A DNA stretch of 64,000 nucleotides from Allobosea lupini (GTDB lineage: Bacteria > Pseudomonadota > Alphaproteobacteria > Rhizobiales > Beijerinckiaceae). The DNA lies in contig NZ_FOAN01000004.1 of the NCBI RefSeq assembly GCF_900109525.1, positions 434,001-498,000 on the forward strand, given 5' to 3'. Under the pieces are notes generated by a model. The model was not told the origin of the DNA and did no database searches. It worked only from the letters and a program-made list of their open reading frames with translations. A program made the translations under genes and the position numbers. Below, piece after piece: positions 8,696 to 16,979 of this stretch (within the stretch, counting starts at the first letter, position 1; each line of letters begins with the position of its first letter).

Positions 8696-9694
8696 ATGAC
8701 CGCCGCAGCCCGCTCCCTCACCGACGGCATCGCGCTGCCGAGCTATGCCGATGTCGAAGCGGCGGCACAGCGCATCGCCGGCGTCGCGCATCGGACGCCG
8801 GCGCTGACCTCGCGCACCGCCAATGAGCGCACCGGTGCCAATCTCGTTTTCAAGGCCGAGAACCTGCAGCGCATGGGCGCCTTCAAGTTCCGCGGCGGCT
8901 ACAATGCCATCGCGGCGCTGACGCCGGAGCAGCGCAAGGCCGGGGTCCTGACCTATTCCTCCGGCAACCATGCCCAGGCGATCGCCTATGCCAGCAAGCT
9001 CACCGGCACACCGGCGACGATCATCATGCCGCTCGACGCGCCCGCGGCGAAGGTCGCCGCGACCAAGGGCTATGGGGCCGAGGTCGTCACCTATGATCGC
9101 TATACGCAGGACCGGCTCGAGCTGGGCGCCCGGCTGGCGGCCGAGCGCGGGCTGACGCTAATCCCGCCCTACGACCATCCCGACGTCATCGCCGGCCAGG
9201 GCACGGCGACGAAGGAGCTGATCGAGGAGGCCGGCGAGCTCGACGTGCTGCTGGTCTGTCTCGGCGGCGGCGGGCTCCTCGCCGGCGCACTGCTGGCGGC
9301 GAGGGCGCTCAATCCCGGCTGCAAGGTCTATGGCGTCGAGCCGGAGGCCGGCAATGACGGCCAGCAGTCGCTGCGCAAGGGCGAGATCGTCAGGATCGAC
9401 GTGCCCAAGACCATTGCCGACGGCGCCCAGACCGCCTTCCTCGGCAATTACACCTTCCCGATCATCCGCGATCTCGTCGAGGATATCGTCACCGTACCGG
9501 ACGCCGCCCTCGTCGCGGCGATGCGCTTCTTCGCCGAACGGATGAAGCTCGTGGTCGAGCCGACCGGCTGCCTTGCGGCGGCAGCCGCGTTCACCGGCGC
9601 AGTGCCGGTCAAGGGCAAGCGCGTCGGCGTCATCCTGAGTGGCGGCAATGTCGACCTCGCCAGCTTCGCCCGTTTCGTCGGCGAGGGCGCGTGA
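8696..9694 (+). CDS. PLP-dependent threonine/serine dehydratase
   Basis: A 332-residue fold-type II PLP enzyme. The Schiff-base Lys64 lies in GAFKFRGGYN, the SSGNHAQA substrate loop at residues 88-95, and a glycine-rich phosphate loop in LGGGGLLAGALLA. There is no C-terminal ACT regulatory domain, so it resembles catabolic threonine dehydratase (TdcB) or serine racemase rather than biosynthetic IlvA. It would deaminate Thr or Ser to the 2-oxo acid via an enamine. The ATG at 8696 has AGGAA 6 bases upstream; an ATG at 8660 is a weaker alternative. The RidA gene overlaps its stop by 4 bases, and RidA hydrolyses the enamine made by such enzymes. Confidence 0.88.
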   Translation: MTAAARSLTDGIALPSYADVEAAAQRIAGVAHRTPALTSRTANERTGANLVFKAENLQRMGAFKFRGGYNAIAALTPEQRKAGVLTYSSGNHAQAIAYASKLTGTPATIIMPLDAPAAKVAATKGYGAEVVTYDRYTQDRLELGARLAAERGLTLIPPYDHPDVIAGQGTATKELIEEAGELDVLLVCLGGGGLLAGALLAARALNPGCKVYGVEPEAGNDGQQSLRKGEIVRIDVPKTIADGAQTAFLGNYTFPIIRDLVEDIVTVPDAALVAAMRFFAERMKLVVEPTGCLAAAAAFTGAVPVKGKRVGVILSGGNVDLASFARFVGEGA

Positions 9695-10086
9695 GCGAGA
9701 TCGAGACGATCCTGTCGCCCGATGTCCCGGCGCCGGCGGGGCATTATGCGCAGGCCGTCGCCTACAAAGACCTGGTCTTCGTCTCCGGCCAGCTCGCGCC
9801 GCGCCCCGACGGTAGCCATACCGCCGGCGAACCCTTCGCGGTGCAGGCACGCCAGGCGCTCGACAATCTCCTCGCCGTGCTCGCAGCTGCCGGCTGCGGC
9901 CCGGCCGATGTGCTGAAAGTCACCGCCTATCTGGTCGGCGCGGCGCATTGGCCAGAGTTCAATGGGATCTATGCCGAGGCGTTCGGACCGCATCGGCCGG
10001 CGCGCGCCGTCGTCCCGGTACCGGAACTGCACCATGGCTACCTCGTCGAGATCGAGGCCGTGGCGGTCCGCCGCAAGGCGGGTTGA
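9691..10086 (+). CDS. RidA family enamine/imine deaminase
   Basis: A 131-residue YjgF/YER057c/UK114 protein. It has the typical YAQAVAYKDLVFVSGQLA opening, QARQALDNLLAVLAAAGCG helix and a C-terminal AVVPVPELHHGYLVEIEAVAV strand; the Arg usually seen in the family active site is present in the HRPARAVV segment. Its GTG start overlaps the dehydratase stop (GTGA), so translation is probably coupled. Functionally this fits: RidA removes the reactive 2-aminoacrylate or enamine released by PLP Ser/Thr dehydratases. It is one of two RidA-like genes in the window (see 50979-51329). Confidence 0.88.
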   Translation: MSEIETILSPDVPAPAGHYAQAVAYKDLVFVSGQLAPRPDGSHTAGEPFAVQARQALDNLLAVLAAAGCGPADVLKVTAYLVGAAHWPEFNGIYAEAFGPHRPARAVVPVPELHHGYLVEIEAVAVRRKAG

Positions 10087-10106
10087 AAACGTCAGCGATT
10101 CCGGCG

Positions 10107-10135
10107 TTGACGCCAAGCGCTGCAGGAACTATAGG
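10107..10135 (+). promoter_or_regulatory. Sigma-70-type promoter of rpsT
   Basis: TTGACG at 10107-10112 and TATAGG at 10130-10135 are separated by exactly 17 bases, close to the housekeeping consensus. It lies after the RidA stop and about 120 bases before the rpsT ATG, so rpsT would have a leader of roughly 110 bases. S20 synthesis is translationally controlled in other bacteria, so this leader may be regulatory. Confidence 0.65.
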
Positions 10136-10255
10136 GTCGGGCCTCGCGGCGGTCTTGCTCCGGCAGGACCGTCGCTCGCATTTTCAACTGAAGGTCCGTG
10201 GTCGTGCCAGCCGGCGATAGCCAGGCGCTCACCGCGATGAGGACGAGGACAGACC

Positions 10256-10522
10256 ATGGCCAATACGACTTCGGCCAAGAAGGCCGCGCGCAAGATCGTA
10301 CGGCGCACCGAAGTGAACAAGGCGCGCCGCAGCCGCGTGCGCACCTTCCTGCGCAAGGTCGAGGAGGCGATCGCCTCCGGCGACAAGAGCGCCGCTGCCG
10401 CTGCCCTGCAGGCTGCCCAGCCGGAGCTGATGCGGGCCGCACAGAAGGGCGTGGTTCACAAGAACACCGCGTCGCGCAAGGTTTCGCGTCTCGCACATCG
10501 TATCGGTGCGCTGGCTTCCTGA
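10256..10522 (+). CDS. rpsT: 30S ribosomal protein S20
   Basis: An 88-residue, Lys/Arg/Ala-rich protein with the full S20 pattern: [17 protein letters not shown] start, [19 protein letters not shown] helix, and the [21 protein letters not shown]-terminal helix. It binds 16S rRNA early in 30S assembly. It stands alone with its own promoter (10107-10135) and a rho-independent terminator 38 bases after the stop. Its position just upstream of dnaA is a conserved arrangement in Hyphomicrobiales. Confidence 0.97.
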   Translation: MANTTSAKKAARKIVRRTEVNKARRSRVRTFLRKVEEAIASGDKSAAAAALQAAQPELMRAAQKGVVHKNTASRKVSRLAHRIGALAS

Positions 10523-10560
10523 TCGCCGTTCATCAGAGCGGATTTGCGAGCAGTTTTCGA

Positions 10561-10585
10561 CCCGGCCGAAAGGCCGGGTTTTTGT
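10561..10585 (+). terminator. Rho-independent terminator of rpsT
   Basis: A perfect 7-bp stem CCCGGCC (10561-10567) / GGCCGGG (10572-10578) with a GAAA tetraloop, followed by TTTTTGTTT. It isolates rpsT from the dnaA region. Confidence 0.93.
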
Positions 10586-10586
10586 T

Positions 10587-11311
10587 TGCCTGGGAGCTTG
10601 CGCGAGGCGCCCCGATGCCGCCGCGCAACACCCGCTGTCAACGGTAATTCCGCAATCTTTCCACGCCTTTACGGTCTTGACTTCAAGGCCGATTTAGAGG
10701 TCGGAGATCGTCCCGCCCGGGACTTTTGACCGCACAAAATTCCTCCATATTTTTCATCATCTTAGTGGGCAAAGCAATTCAGCTGGGTGAATCGCCGGGG
10801 GCCGGATGGCGCGGTGGAGGGACTCCGAAAAAAAAGATTCGGAGCCGGCACGAGACCCGCCCGGTAAAGAAAAGCTTAACTTCCCCAACTGATTGCGAGA
10901 CACCTTCCGGTAGGGCAGACACTGGTCGCAGCGCCCCTCCACCACGCAGCCGGCTGAGGGGGATATTGCCCCCGTTCGAGGCCGCCCTGTAAGGTCCTTT
11001 TCATCGGCGGGCGGACAGCGATGTCCAACCGCCTCTCCAAAGAATTTTTGATTGTTTTGGCTTACAACCAGGCGGGGTTGGAAGAATGCGCTTCTATGTC
11101 TCAAAGATTTAAAGGCCTAGAAATTAGTCATAGCCGCGGCCGATCTTTTTAGAGCGCGCGGCTCTACCTCGAAAAGCGTTGGGGAGACCTCGCTTCGCGG
11201 CTTTCGTGCCGCCGGAGGCGGGCAGCGTTTTTCTCGATGAACAGATCACTGCATGGCCAACCTCGGAAAACGCGGTGGCAAAATGCACGACAATGGAATG
11301 GGGCAATTGGA
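10587..11311. other. Non-coding dnaA upstream region with hairpins; no DnaA-box cluster seen
   Basis: About 725 bases without a credible gene, and more AT-rich than the surroundings. I see three inverted repeats. CTCCGAA/TTCGGAG (10823-10829 and 10838-10844) encloses an A-rich loop. GGGGG/CCCCC lies at 10958-10962 and 10969-10973. GGACA-GCGA-TGTCC (11013-11026) has a GNRA-type loop, flanked by GGCGG/CCGCC. I found no match to the TTATNCACA DnaA box, so I do not call oriC here. The region must contain the dnaA promoter and probably a structured leader. The last ~75 bases are in frame with dnaA and could be coding if an upstream start at 11237 is used. Confidence 0.6.
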
Positions 11312-12826
11312 ATGTTCGAGCGGATGGAGACTGGCAATCTGGTTGAGGCTGCGGCCACCCCTGTGGTGACCAGGCTTGCCCCGACTGAGCCGGCGAGCGT
11401 CGCCGGGGCCAAGGACCGGTGGGACAGGGTCCGCCGGCGCCTGCGCGCCGAACTCGGCGAGGACGTCTTCTCGAGCTGGTTCGCGCGCGTCGAGATCGGC
11501 GCGGTCGTCGAGGGCGTCGCCCATCTCACCGTGCCGACCCGCTTCCTGAAGAGCTGGCTCGAAGCCCATTATGCCGAGCGCCTGCGGGCGCACTGCATGG
11601 CCGAGCTCGATGCGCCCAACGGCGTCGCCCTTTCGGTGCGCCAGGTGGCGAGAGAGAGCAGCGAGCCCTGCCAGGACCTCTCGGCACAGCGGGCGCGCCC
11701 GGCCCAGGCTCGCCCGGCCACCCCGATGTCGGATGTCGCCCCCGCCTCGGCCGCCACCCCGGCGAGCGATCGCGACCCCATGGACGCCTGCGGCACGCTG
11801 CTCGACCGGCGCATGACCTTCCAGAGCTTCGTCGTCGGCAAGTCGAATGCGCTCGCCTTCGCCGCCGCCGAGCGGATTTCGGCGGCGCCCGCCGGCTCGA
11901 CGCCCTATAACCCGCTCTATCTCCATGCCGGTGTCGGCCTCGGCAAGACGCATCTGATCCAGGCGATCGCCCAGGATGCGCGCCAGCACGGCAAGCGCGT
12001 CGCCTATTTCACCGCGGACCGCTTCATGTACGGCTTCGTCGCCGCGCTGAAGTCGCAGACGGCGCTCGCCTTCAAGGAGAAGCTGCGCGGCATCGACCTT
12101 TTGATCGTCGACGACGTCCAGTTCATCCAGGGCCGCTCGATCCAGCAGGAATTCGGCCACACGATCAATGCGCTGATTGATGCCGGCAAGCAGATCGTCG
12201 TCGCCGCCGACCGGCTGCCGACCGATCTGGAGGCGCTCGACGAGCGCATCCGCTCCCGGCTCGCCGGCGGCCTCGTCGTCGAGATCGGCGAGCTCGACGA
12301 GGCGCTGCGGGTCAAGATCCTGACCACCCGCCTCGACGGGCTGAAGGCCGCCCATCCGAGCTTCCACGTCAATCCGGACGTGATCGCCTATGTCGCCAAG
12401 CTCGTCGCCACCAATGGCCGCGATCTCGACGGCGCCGCCAACCGCATCCTGGCGCATGCGACGCTGACCGGCGCCAGCGTGACGATGGAGACGGCGGAAG
12501 CGGCGATCCGCGATCTCGTCCGGACGCGCGAGCCGCGCCGGGTCAAGATCGAGGACATCCAGAAGCTGGTCGCGACCCGCTACAATGTCAGCCGCGCCGA
12601 CATCCTGTCGGAGCGCCGGACAGCGGCGGTGGTCAAGCCGCGCCAGATCGCGATGTATCTCGCCAAGGCGCTGACGCCGCGCTCGCTGCCCGAGATCGGG
12701 CGCCGCTTCGGCGGGCGCGACCACACCACCGTGCTGCATGCGGTGCGCAAGATCGAGAAGGCCATCGTCGAGGACCGTCTCCTCCATGACGAGGTCGACC
12801 TCCTGAAGCGCATGCTGCAGGAGTGA
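11312..12826 (+). CDS. dnaA: Chromosomal replication initiator protein DnaA
   Basis: A 504-residue DnaA. Domain I is at about residues 36-105 (DRWDRVRRRLRAELGEDVFSSWF). A variable linker follows, rich in Ala, Pro and Arg (about 112-165). The AAA+ domain has Walker A GVGLGKTH (207-214) and Walker B LLIVDDVQF (D267-D268). The C-terminal DNA-binding domain carries the GGRDHTTVLHAV signature. It binds DnaA boxes and unwinds the origin. The start is uncertain: ATG at 11312 (MFERMETG), ATG at 11324, or an upstream in-frame ATG at 11237 that would add 25 residues. None has a strong ribosome-binding site. dnaN follows after 137 bases, then recF. Confidence 0.96.
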   Translation: MFERMETGNLVEAAATPVVTRLAPTEPASVAGAKDRWDRVRRRLRAELGEDVFSSWFARVEIGAVVEGVAHLTVPTRFLKSWLEAHYAERLRAHCMAELDAPNGVALSVRQVARESSEPCQDLSAQRARPAQARPATPMSDVAPASAATPASDRDPMDACGTLLDRRMTFQSFVVGKSNALAFAAAERISAAPAGSTPYNPLYLHAGVGLGKTHLIQAIAQDARQHGKRVAYFTADRFMYGFVAALKSQTALAFKEKLRGIDLLIVDDVQFIQGRSIQQEFGHTINALIDAGKQIVVAADRLPTDLEALDERIRSRLAGGLVVEIGELDEALRVKILTTRLDGLKAAHPSFHVNPDVIAYVAKLVATNGRDLDGAANRILAHATLTGASVTMETAEAAIRDLVRTREPRRVKIEDIQKLVATRYNVSRADILSERRTAAVVKPRQIAMYLAKALTPRSLPEIGRRFGGRDHTTVLHAVRKIEKAIVEDRLLHDEVDLLKRMLQE

Positions 12827-12963
12827 GGCGTCAGCCTCCCCTTCTGCGTTAACTGTGCAGGCGGGCTCGCGCGCCCTTGCGCGCGGCCCGGCCGTCCGGC
12901 AATGTCGCGGGCCACCTTTCTGCCTGCCGGCTCGCCGCGGGCGCCAGCATGCCAGAAGACGCC

Positions 12964-14082
12964 ATGAAGGTTACGGTCGAACGCTCCACGCTCCTGAAGT
13001 CGCTCGGGCATGTCCATCGTGTCGTCGAGCGGCGCAACACGATCCCGATCCTGTCGAATCTCCTGCTGCGCGGCAGCGAGGATGGGTTGAAGCTGAAGGC
13101 GACAGACCTCGACATCGAGGTGGTCGAGACCGTGCCGGCCGACGTGGTCGAGTCCGGCGCGACCACGGTCCCCGCGCACACGCTCTACGACATCGTCCGC
13201 AAGCTGCCAGACGGCTCGCAGGTCTCGCTGGAGACCACCGGCGAGACCGGCCAGATGGTGCTGCGCTCGGGCCGCTCCCGCTTCACCCTGCAGACGCTGC
13301 CGGAAAGCGATTTCCCGGACATCACCGCCGGCGAGATGGCGCACCGCTTCGTGCTGCCGGCCGGCGAGTTCAAGCGCCTGATCGACAAGACCCAGTTCGC
13401 GATCTCGACCGAGGAGACGCGCTACTATCTCAACGGCATCTATCTGCACGCCATCGACGTCGACGGGCGCCCGGTGCTGCGCGCGGTTGCGACCGATGGC
13501 CATCGCCTCGCCCGCGTCGACACCGCCGCCCCACAGGGCTCGCTCGGCATGCCCGGCGTGATCGTGCCGCGCAAGGCCGTGGCCGAGATCCAGAAGCTGC
13601 TGGAGGACGGCGAGAGCGAGGTCCAGATCGAGCTCTCCGCCACCAAGATCCGCGTCGCCACGGCCGAGGTCGTGCTGACCTCCAAGCTGATCGACGGCAC
13701 CTTCCCCGACTATCAGCGCGTCATCCCCTCGGGGAACGACAAGCTGCTCACCGTCGACCGGAGCGATTTCGCGGCCTCCGTGGACCGCGTCTCGACGATC
13801 TCGTCCGAGCGTGGCCGCGCCGTGAAGCTCTCCATGGCCGATGGCCGGATGACGCTCTCGGTGACCAATCCCGATTCCGGCTCGGCGACCGAGGAGATCG
13901 AGGTCGACTACGACGCGGGCCCGCTCGATATCGGCTTCAACGCGCGCTATCTGATGGACATCGCCGCCCAGCTTGACGGCGACACTGCGCTGCTCAAGCT
14001 CGCCGACCCGGGCTCGCCGACGGTGATCCAGGACCGCGAAGGCGCTTCGGCCCTCTATGTGCTGATGCCGATGCGGGTCTGA
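12964..14082 (+). CDS. dnaN: DNA polymerase III subunit beta (sliding clamp)
   Basis: A 372-residue beta clamp, the usual length. It begins MKVTVERSTLLKSLGHVHRVVERRNTIPILSN and ends in the conserved VLMPMRV, where the C-terminal Met-Pro-Met-Arg forms part of the protein-binding pocket. The three clamp domains are all present. It tethers polymerase III and other replication and repair proteins to DNA. It lies between dnaA and recF, 15 bases before the latter, as in many bacteria. Confidence 0.97.
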   Translation: MKVTVERSTLLKSLGHVHRVVERRNTIPILSNLLLRGSEDGLKLKATDLDIEVVETVPADVVESGATTVPAHTLYDIVRKLPDGSQVSLETTGETGQMVLRSGRSRFTLQTLPESDFPDITAGEMAHRFVLPAGEFKRLIDKTQFAISTEETRYYLNGIYLHAIDVDGRPVLRAVATDGHRLARVDTAAPQGSLGMPGVIVPRKAVAEIQKLLEDGESEVQIELSATKIRVATAEVVLTSKLIDGTFPDYQRVIPSGNDKLLTVDRSDFAASVDRVSTISSERGRAVKLSMADGRMTLSVTNPDSGSATEEIEVDYDAGPLDIGFNARYLMDIAAQLDGDTALLKLADPGSPTVIQDREGASALYVLMPMRV

Positions 14083-14097
14083 TCCCGCGAGCGCATC

Positions 14098-15225
14098 TTG
14101 ACCGCGGTCGCACGCCTCACGCTGCAGAATTTCCGCTCCTATCCGACCCTCGATCTCGCGATCGAGGGTCGGCTCGTTGCGCTGTGCGGCGAGAACGGCG
14201 CCGGCAAGACCAATCTGCTCGAGGCCCTGTCGCTGTTCGCGCCCGGCCGCGGCCTCAGGCGCGCCGATCTCTCCGACATGGTCCGCCAGCCCGGCGATGG
14301 CGGCTTCGCCGCCTCGATCGGTCTCACCGATGACGGGGCGCGGCTCGGCATCGGCCTGGAGCCGCCCGATGCCGAGGGCCGGCGGGCACGGATCGCCCGG
14401 ATCGACGGCGCCCCGGCCGGCTCGGCGCTGGCCTTCAGCGACTATGTCAGGCTGGTCTGGCTGACGCCCGATCTCGACGGGCTGTTCCGCGGCGCCGCCG
14501 GCGATCGCCGCCGCTTCCTCGACCGGCTGGTGCTGGCGGTCGATCCCGGGCATGGCACGCGCTCGAATGCGCTGGAAAAGGCGCTGCGCTCGCGCAACCG
14601 CATCCTCGACGAGAGCCCGCACCAGCAGCGCTGGCTCGACGCGGTCGAGCGCGAGATCGCCGAGCTCGGCGTCGCCGTCGCGGCCGCCCGCGCCGAGACA
14701 GTGGCCCGGCTCTCCGCCATCATCGCGCAGACCGCGGACGAGACTTCGCCCTTCCCGCAGGCCGAGATCGCACTGGAAGGCGAGATCGACGCTCTGGTCG
14801 CGACCTTGCCGGCGCTCGACGCCGAGGATCGCTATCGCGAGCTCCTGCGGGAGATGCGCCCGCGCGACAAGGCGGCAGGGCGCACGCTCGCCGGCCCGCA
14901 GGCTTCCGATCTCGCCGTGCGCCATGCCGCCAAGGATATCCCGGCCGGGCAAGGCTCGACCGGCGAGCAGAAGGCGCTGCTGATTGGACTGGTGCTCGCC
15001 CATGCCCGTCTGGTCGCGAGGATGAGCGAGCTGCCGCCGCTCGTCCTGCTCGACGAGGTCGCCGCCCATCTCGATCCGCGCCGGCGGGCGGCGCTCTATG
15101 GAGCGCTGGCCGAGCTCGGCTGCCAGGTCTGGATGACCGGCGCAGACCCGGCCCTGTTCGGCGATCTCCCGGCCGGAGCCCAGCGTTTGCTGGTCACGCC
15201 GGGCGAGGTCCACCCCGTCTCCTGA
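14098..15225 (+). CDS. recF: DNA replication and repair protein RecF
   Basis: A 375-residue SMC-like ATPase. Walker A GENGAGKTN is at residues 31-39, the ABC signature region is QGSTGEQKALLIGL, and Walker B is LVLLDEVAAHLDP near the C-terminus. It loads RecA at single-strand gaps. The only sensible start is a TTG at 14098 (TTGACCGCGGTCGCA), because the conserved LTLQNFRSY strand starts at residue 7 and no ATG or GTG precedes it in frame. It sits 15 bases after dnaN. A weak start would fit the low RecF copy number. Confidence 0.95.
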   Translation: MTAVARLTLQNFRSYPTLDLAIEGRLVALCGENGAGKTNLLEALSLFAPGRGLRRADLSDMVRQPGDGGFAASIGLTDDGARLGIGLEPPDAEGRRARIARIDGAPAGSALAFSDYVRLVWLTPDLDGLFRGAAGDRRRFLDRLVLAVDPGHGTRSNALEKALRSRNRILDESPHQQRWLDAVEREIAELGVAVAAARAETVARLSAIIAQTADETSPFPQAEIALEGEIDALVATLPALDAEDRYRELLREMRPRDKAAGRTLAGPQASDLAVRHAAKDIPAGQGSTGEQKALLIGLVLAHARLVARMSELPPLVLLDEVAAHLDPRRRAALYGALAELGCQVWMTGADPALFGDLPAGAQRLLVTPGEVHPVS

Positions 15226-15349
15226 CAGCGGTGGTGCGGCGGCGATGCGTCAAAGTCGCTGATCAGCGCCATCACGCTTGCCGATAAGACGCGGGATCGG
15301 CTTGCTGCTAGCATGGCGCCAACAACGTCTTTTTGGGGAGCAACGCTCG

Positions 15350-15964
15350 ATGGATCTCGCCGGGCTTCTGGTTTTCGCCGGTGTCTATTTCCTCGCCGTC
15401 GCCTCGCCGGGGCCGGGCATCGCCGCGATCGTGGCGCGCTCGCTCTCGACCGGGTTCCGGCGCGCCGTGCCCTTCGTGCTCGGCATCGCCGCGGCCGACC
15501 TGATCTGGCTGACCTTCTCGGCGCTCGGCCTGACTTTGCTGATGCAGAACTTCCACGGCCTGTTCCTGATCATCAAATATGCCGGCTGCGCCTATCTCGT
15601 CTATCTCGCCTGGAAGCTCTGGACCGCGCCGGTGAGGAGCCTGGAAGACCAGCCGGCGATGCGCGGCGAGGGTATCCGCCTCTTCCTCGGCGGCGTCGCG
15701 CTGACGCTCGGCAATCCCAAGGTGATGGTATTCTTCGTCTCGATCCTGCCGCTGATCGTCGACCTGCAGGCGATCACGCCGCTGGCCTTCGCCGAGGTCG
15801 CCGTGCTGACCATGCTGATCATCAACACCACCCTGCTCGGCTATGCCTTCGCCGCCGACAGGGCGCGCCGGCTGGTGGCGAGCCCGCGCACCATGCGCCG
15901 GATCAACCGCGTCACCGGCGGCGTGATGGCGGGCGCTGCGGCGGCGATCGCGGCGCGTGGCTGA
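15350..15964 (+). CDS. LysE/RhtB-family amino-acid exporter
   Basis: A 204-residue inner-membrane protein with about six hydrophobic segments. The family hallmark ASPGPGIAAIVARS is at residues 18-31, and a LGNPKVMVFFVSILPLIV segment is in the middle. Proteins of this family export amino acids or related metabolites driven by the proton gradient. The ATG at 15350 gives the expected MDLAGLLVFAG start. The following cupin gene begins 1 base after this stop, so they are likely co-transcribed. The substrate is unknown. Confidence 0.88.
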   Translation: MDLAGLLVFAGVYFLAVASPGPGIAAIVARSLSTGFRRAVPFVLGIAAADLIWLTFSALGLTLLMQNFHGLFLIIKYAGCAYLVYLAWKLWTAPVRSLEDQPAMRGEGIRLFLGGVALTLGNPKVMVFFVSILPLIVDLQAITPLAFAEVAVLTMLIINTTLLGYAFAADRARRLVASPRTMRRINRVTGGVMAGAAAAIAARG

Positions 15965-15965
15965 G

Positions 15966-16319
15966 ATGGCGGACGACACCACAACACAGCGCGCCATACG
16001 CCGCGAGGACTGGTCCGAGACCCCAGGCGAATGGCATGGCGAGGTGCAGGGCTTCGGCGGCGAGGTCTCGCTGATCTTCGTCCGGGCCGAGCCCGGCAAG
16101 GGGCCGAGGCTGCACAGCCATCCCTATCCCGAGACCTTCATCGTGCGCGCCGGGCGGGCGCTCTACACGATCGGTGACCGGGAGATCGAGGCCGGACCCG
16201 GGGAAATCCTGGTCGTGCCGGCCGGCGTGCCACATAAATTCCGCAGCCTCGGGCCGGAGGTACTGGAATCGATCGATATCCACGCCAGCGAGCGGTTCAT
16301 CACCGACTGGCTGGAATAA
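15966..16319 (+). CDS. Small single-domain cupin protein
   Basis: A 117-residue cupin. Motif 1 is visible as GPRLHSHPYPETFIVRAGRALYTIG (two His and a Glu as metal ligands), and motif 2 as PGEILVVPAGVPHKFRS (His ligand). It would bind a divalent metal in a small beta-barrel, as an isomerase, dioxygenase or ligand sensor. It starts with the ATG 1 base after the LysE gene; a GTG at 15957 that overlaps the LysE stop is an alternative. Its function cannot be fixed, but the tight coupling suggests it acts on, or senses, the exported metabolite. Confidence 0.82.
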   Translation: MADDTTTQRAIRREDWSETPGEWHGEVQGFGGEVSLIFVRAEPGKGPRLHSHPYPETFIVRAGRALYTIGDREIEAGPGEILVVPAGVPHKFRSLGPEVLESIDIHASERFITDWLE

Positions 16320-16322
16320 CGC

Positions 16323-16979
16323 TCAGCGCCCGCCGGCCGCCGCGATCAGCTGGGCGATCTCGCTTTGGCCGCGCTTGCGGGCGTGCTGGAGCGGGCTGAC
16401 GTCATCCTTGTCGGCGAGATTGGGGTCGGCGCCCGCAGCGAGCACGAGCCGGGCCACCTCCTGATGGCGCGGGCCGCCATCGCCGAGGATCACGATCTCC
16501 AGCAGACAGGTCCAGCCGAGATTGTTGACGTGATTCACGTCGATGCCTGATGTCAGGAGCAGCTTGGCGGTCTCGACATGGGCGCGCTCGCAGGCCGGGA
16601 TCAGGGCATTGCCGCCATAGCGGTTGCGGATCGTGAGATCGGGCTTCAGCGGCAGCATCGCCGCGATGATCTCGGTGCGGCCGCTGGCGCCGGCCAGAAG
16701 CCAGGGCGTGTCCTGGTTCGACGCCTGGGCGTTGGGATTAGCGCCTGCCGCCAGCAGCGCCTTGGCGACGGCGACATGATTGCCGGCGACGGCGAGCAGG
16801 AGCGCCGTCTGACGCTGGCCATCGCGCTGTTCGATATCCGCCTTGGCGGCGATCAGGCGATTCACCGCGGCAAGATCACCACGGGCGGCCGCTTCGAGCA
16901 GGCCGGTCTGTGCTCCGCTCGCTCCGGCCATCAGCAGCACTCCCGCCAGCAACGCAGCAGCCGGCAGCGGCCGCCTCAT
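16323..16979 (-). CDS. Exported ankyrin-repeat protein
   Basis: A 218-residue protein with a signal peptide (residues 1-23, [19 protein letters not shown], predicted cut after GASGA) followed by about five ankyrin repeats. Clear repeat cores are [47 protein letters not shown] and [19 protein letters not shown]. Ankyrin repeats mediate protein-protein contacts, here presumably in the periplasm. Its start codon overlaps the hrcA stop by 4 bases (ATGA), so translation is coupled with hrcA, although no functional link is known. Confidence 0.85.
   Translation of the reverse strand: MRRPLPAAALLAGVLLMAGASGAQTGLLEAAARGDLAAVNRLIAAKADIEQRDGQRQTALLLAVAGNHVAVAKALLAAGANPNAQASNQDTPWLLAGASGRTEIIAAMLPLKPDLTIRNRYGGNALIPACERAHVETAKLLLTSGIDVNHVNNLGWTCLLEIVILGDGGPRHQEVARLVLAAGADPNLADKDDVSPLQHARKRGQSEIAQLIAAAGGR

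Noticed and set aside
10726..10992. 88-codon open frame in the dnaA upstream region
   Set aside because: No ribosome-binding site, odd composition, and it runs across hairpin repeats. More likely non-coding.
10587..11311. Chromosomal origin oriC
   Set aside because: I found no TTATNCACA-type box or clear box cluster, and the origin in many alphaproteobacteria is not next to dnaA.
12580..15213. Open frame of 877 codons on the minus strand opposite dnaA, dnaN and recF
   Set aside because: It is antisense to three certain genes, and its composition is what GC-rich third positions produce. No recognisable domain.
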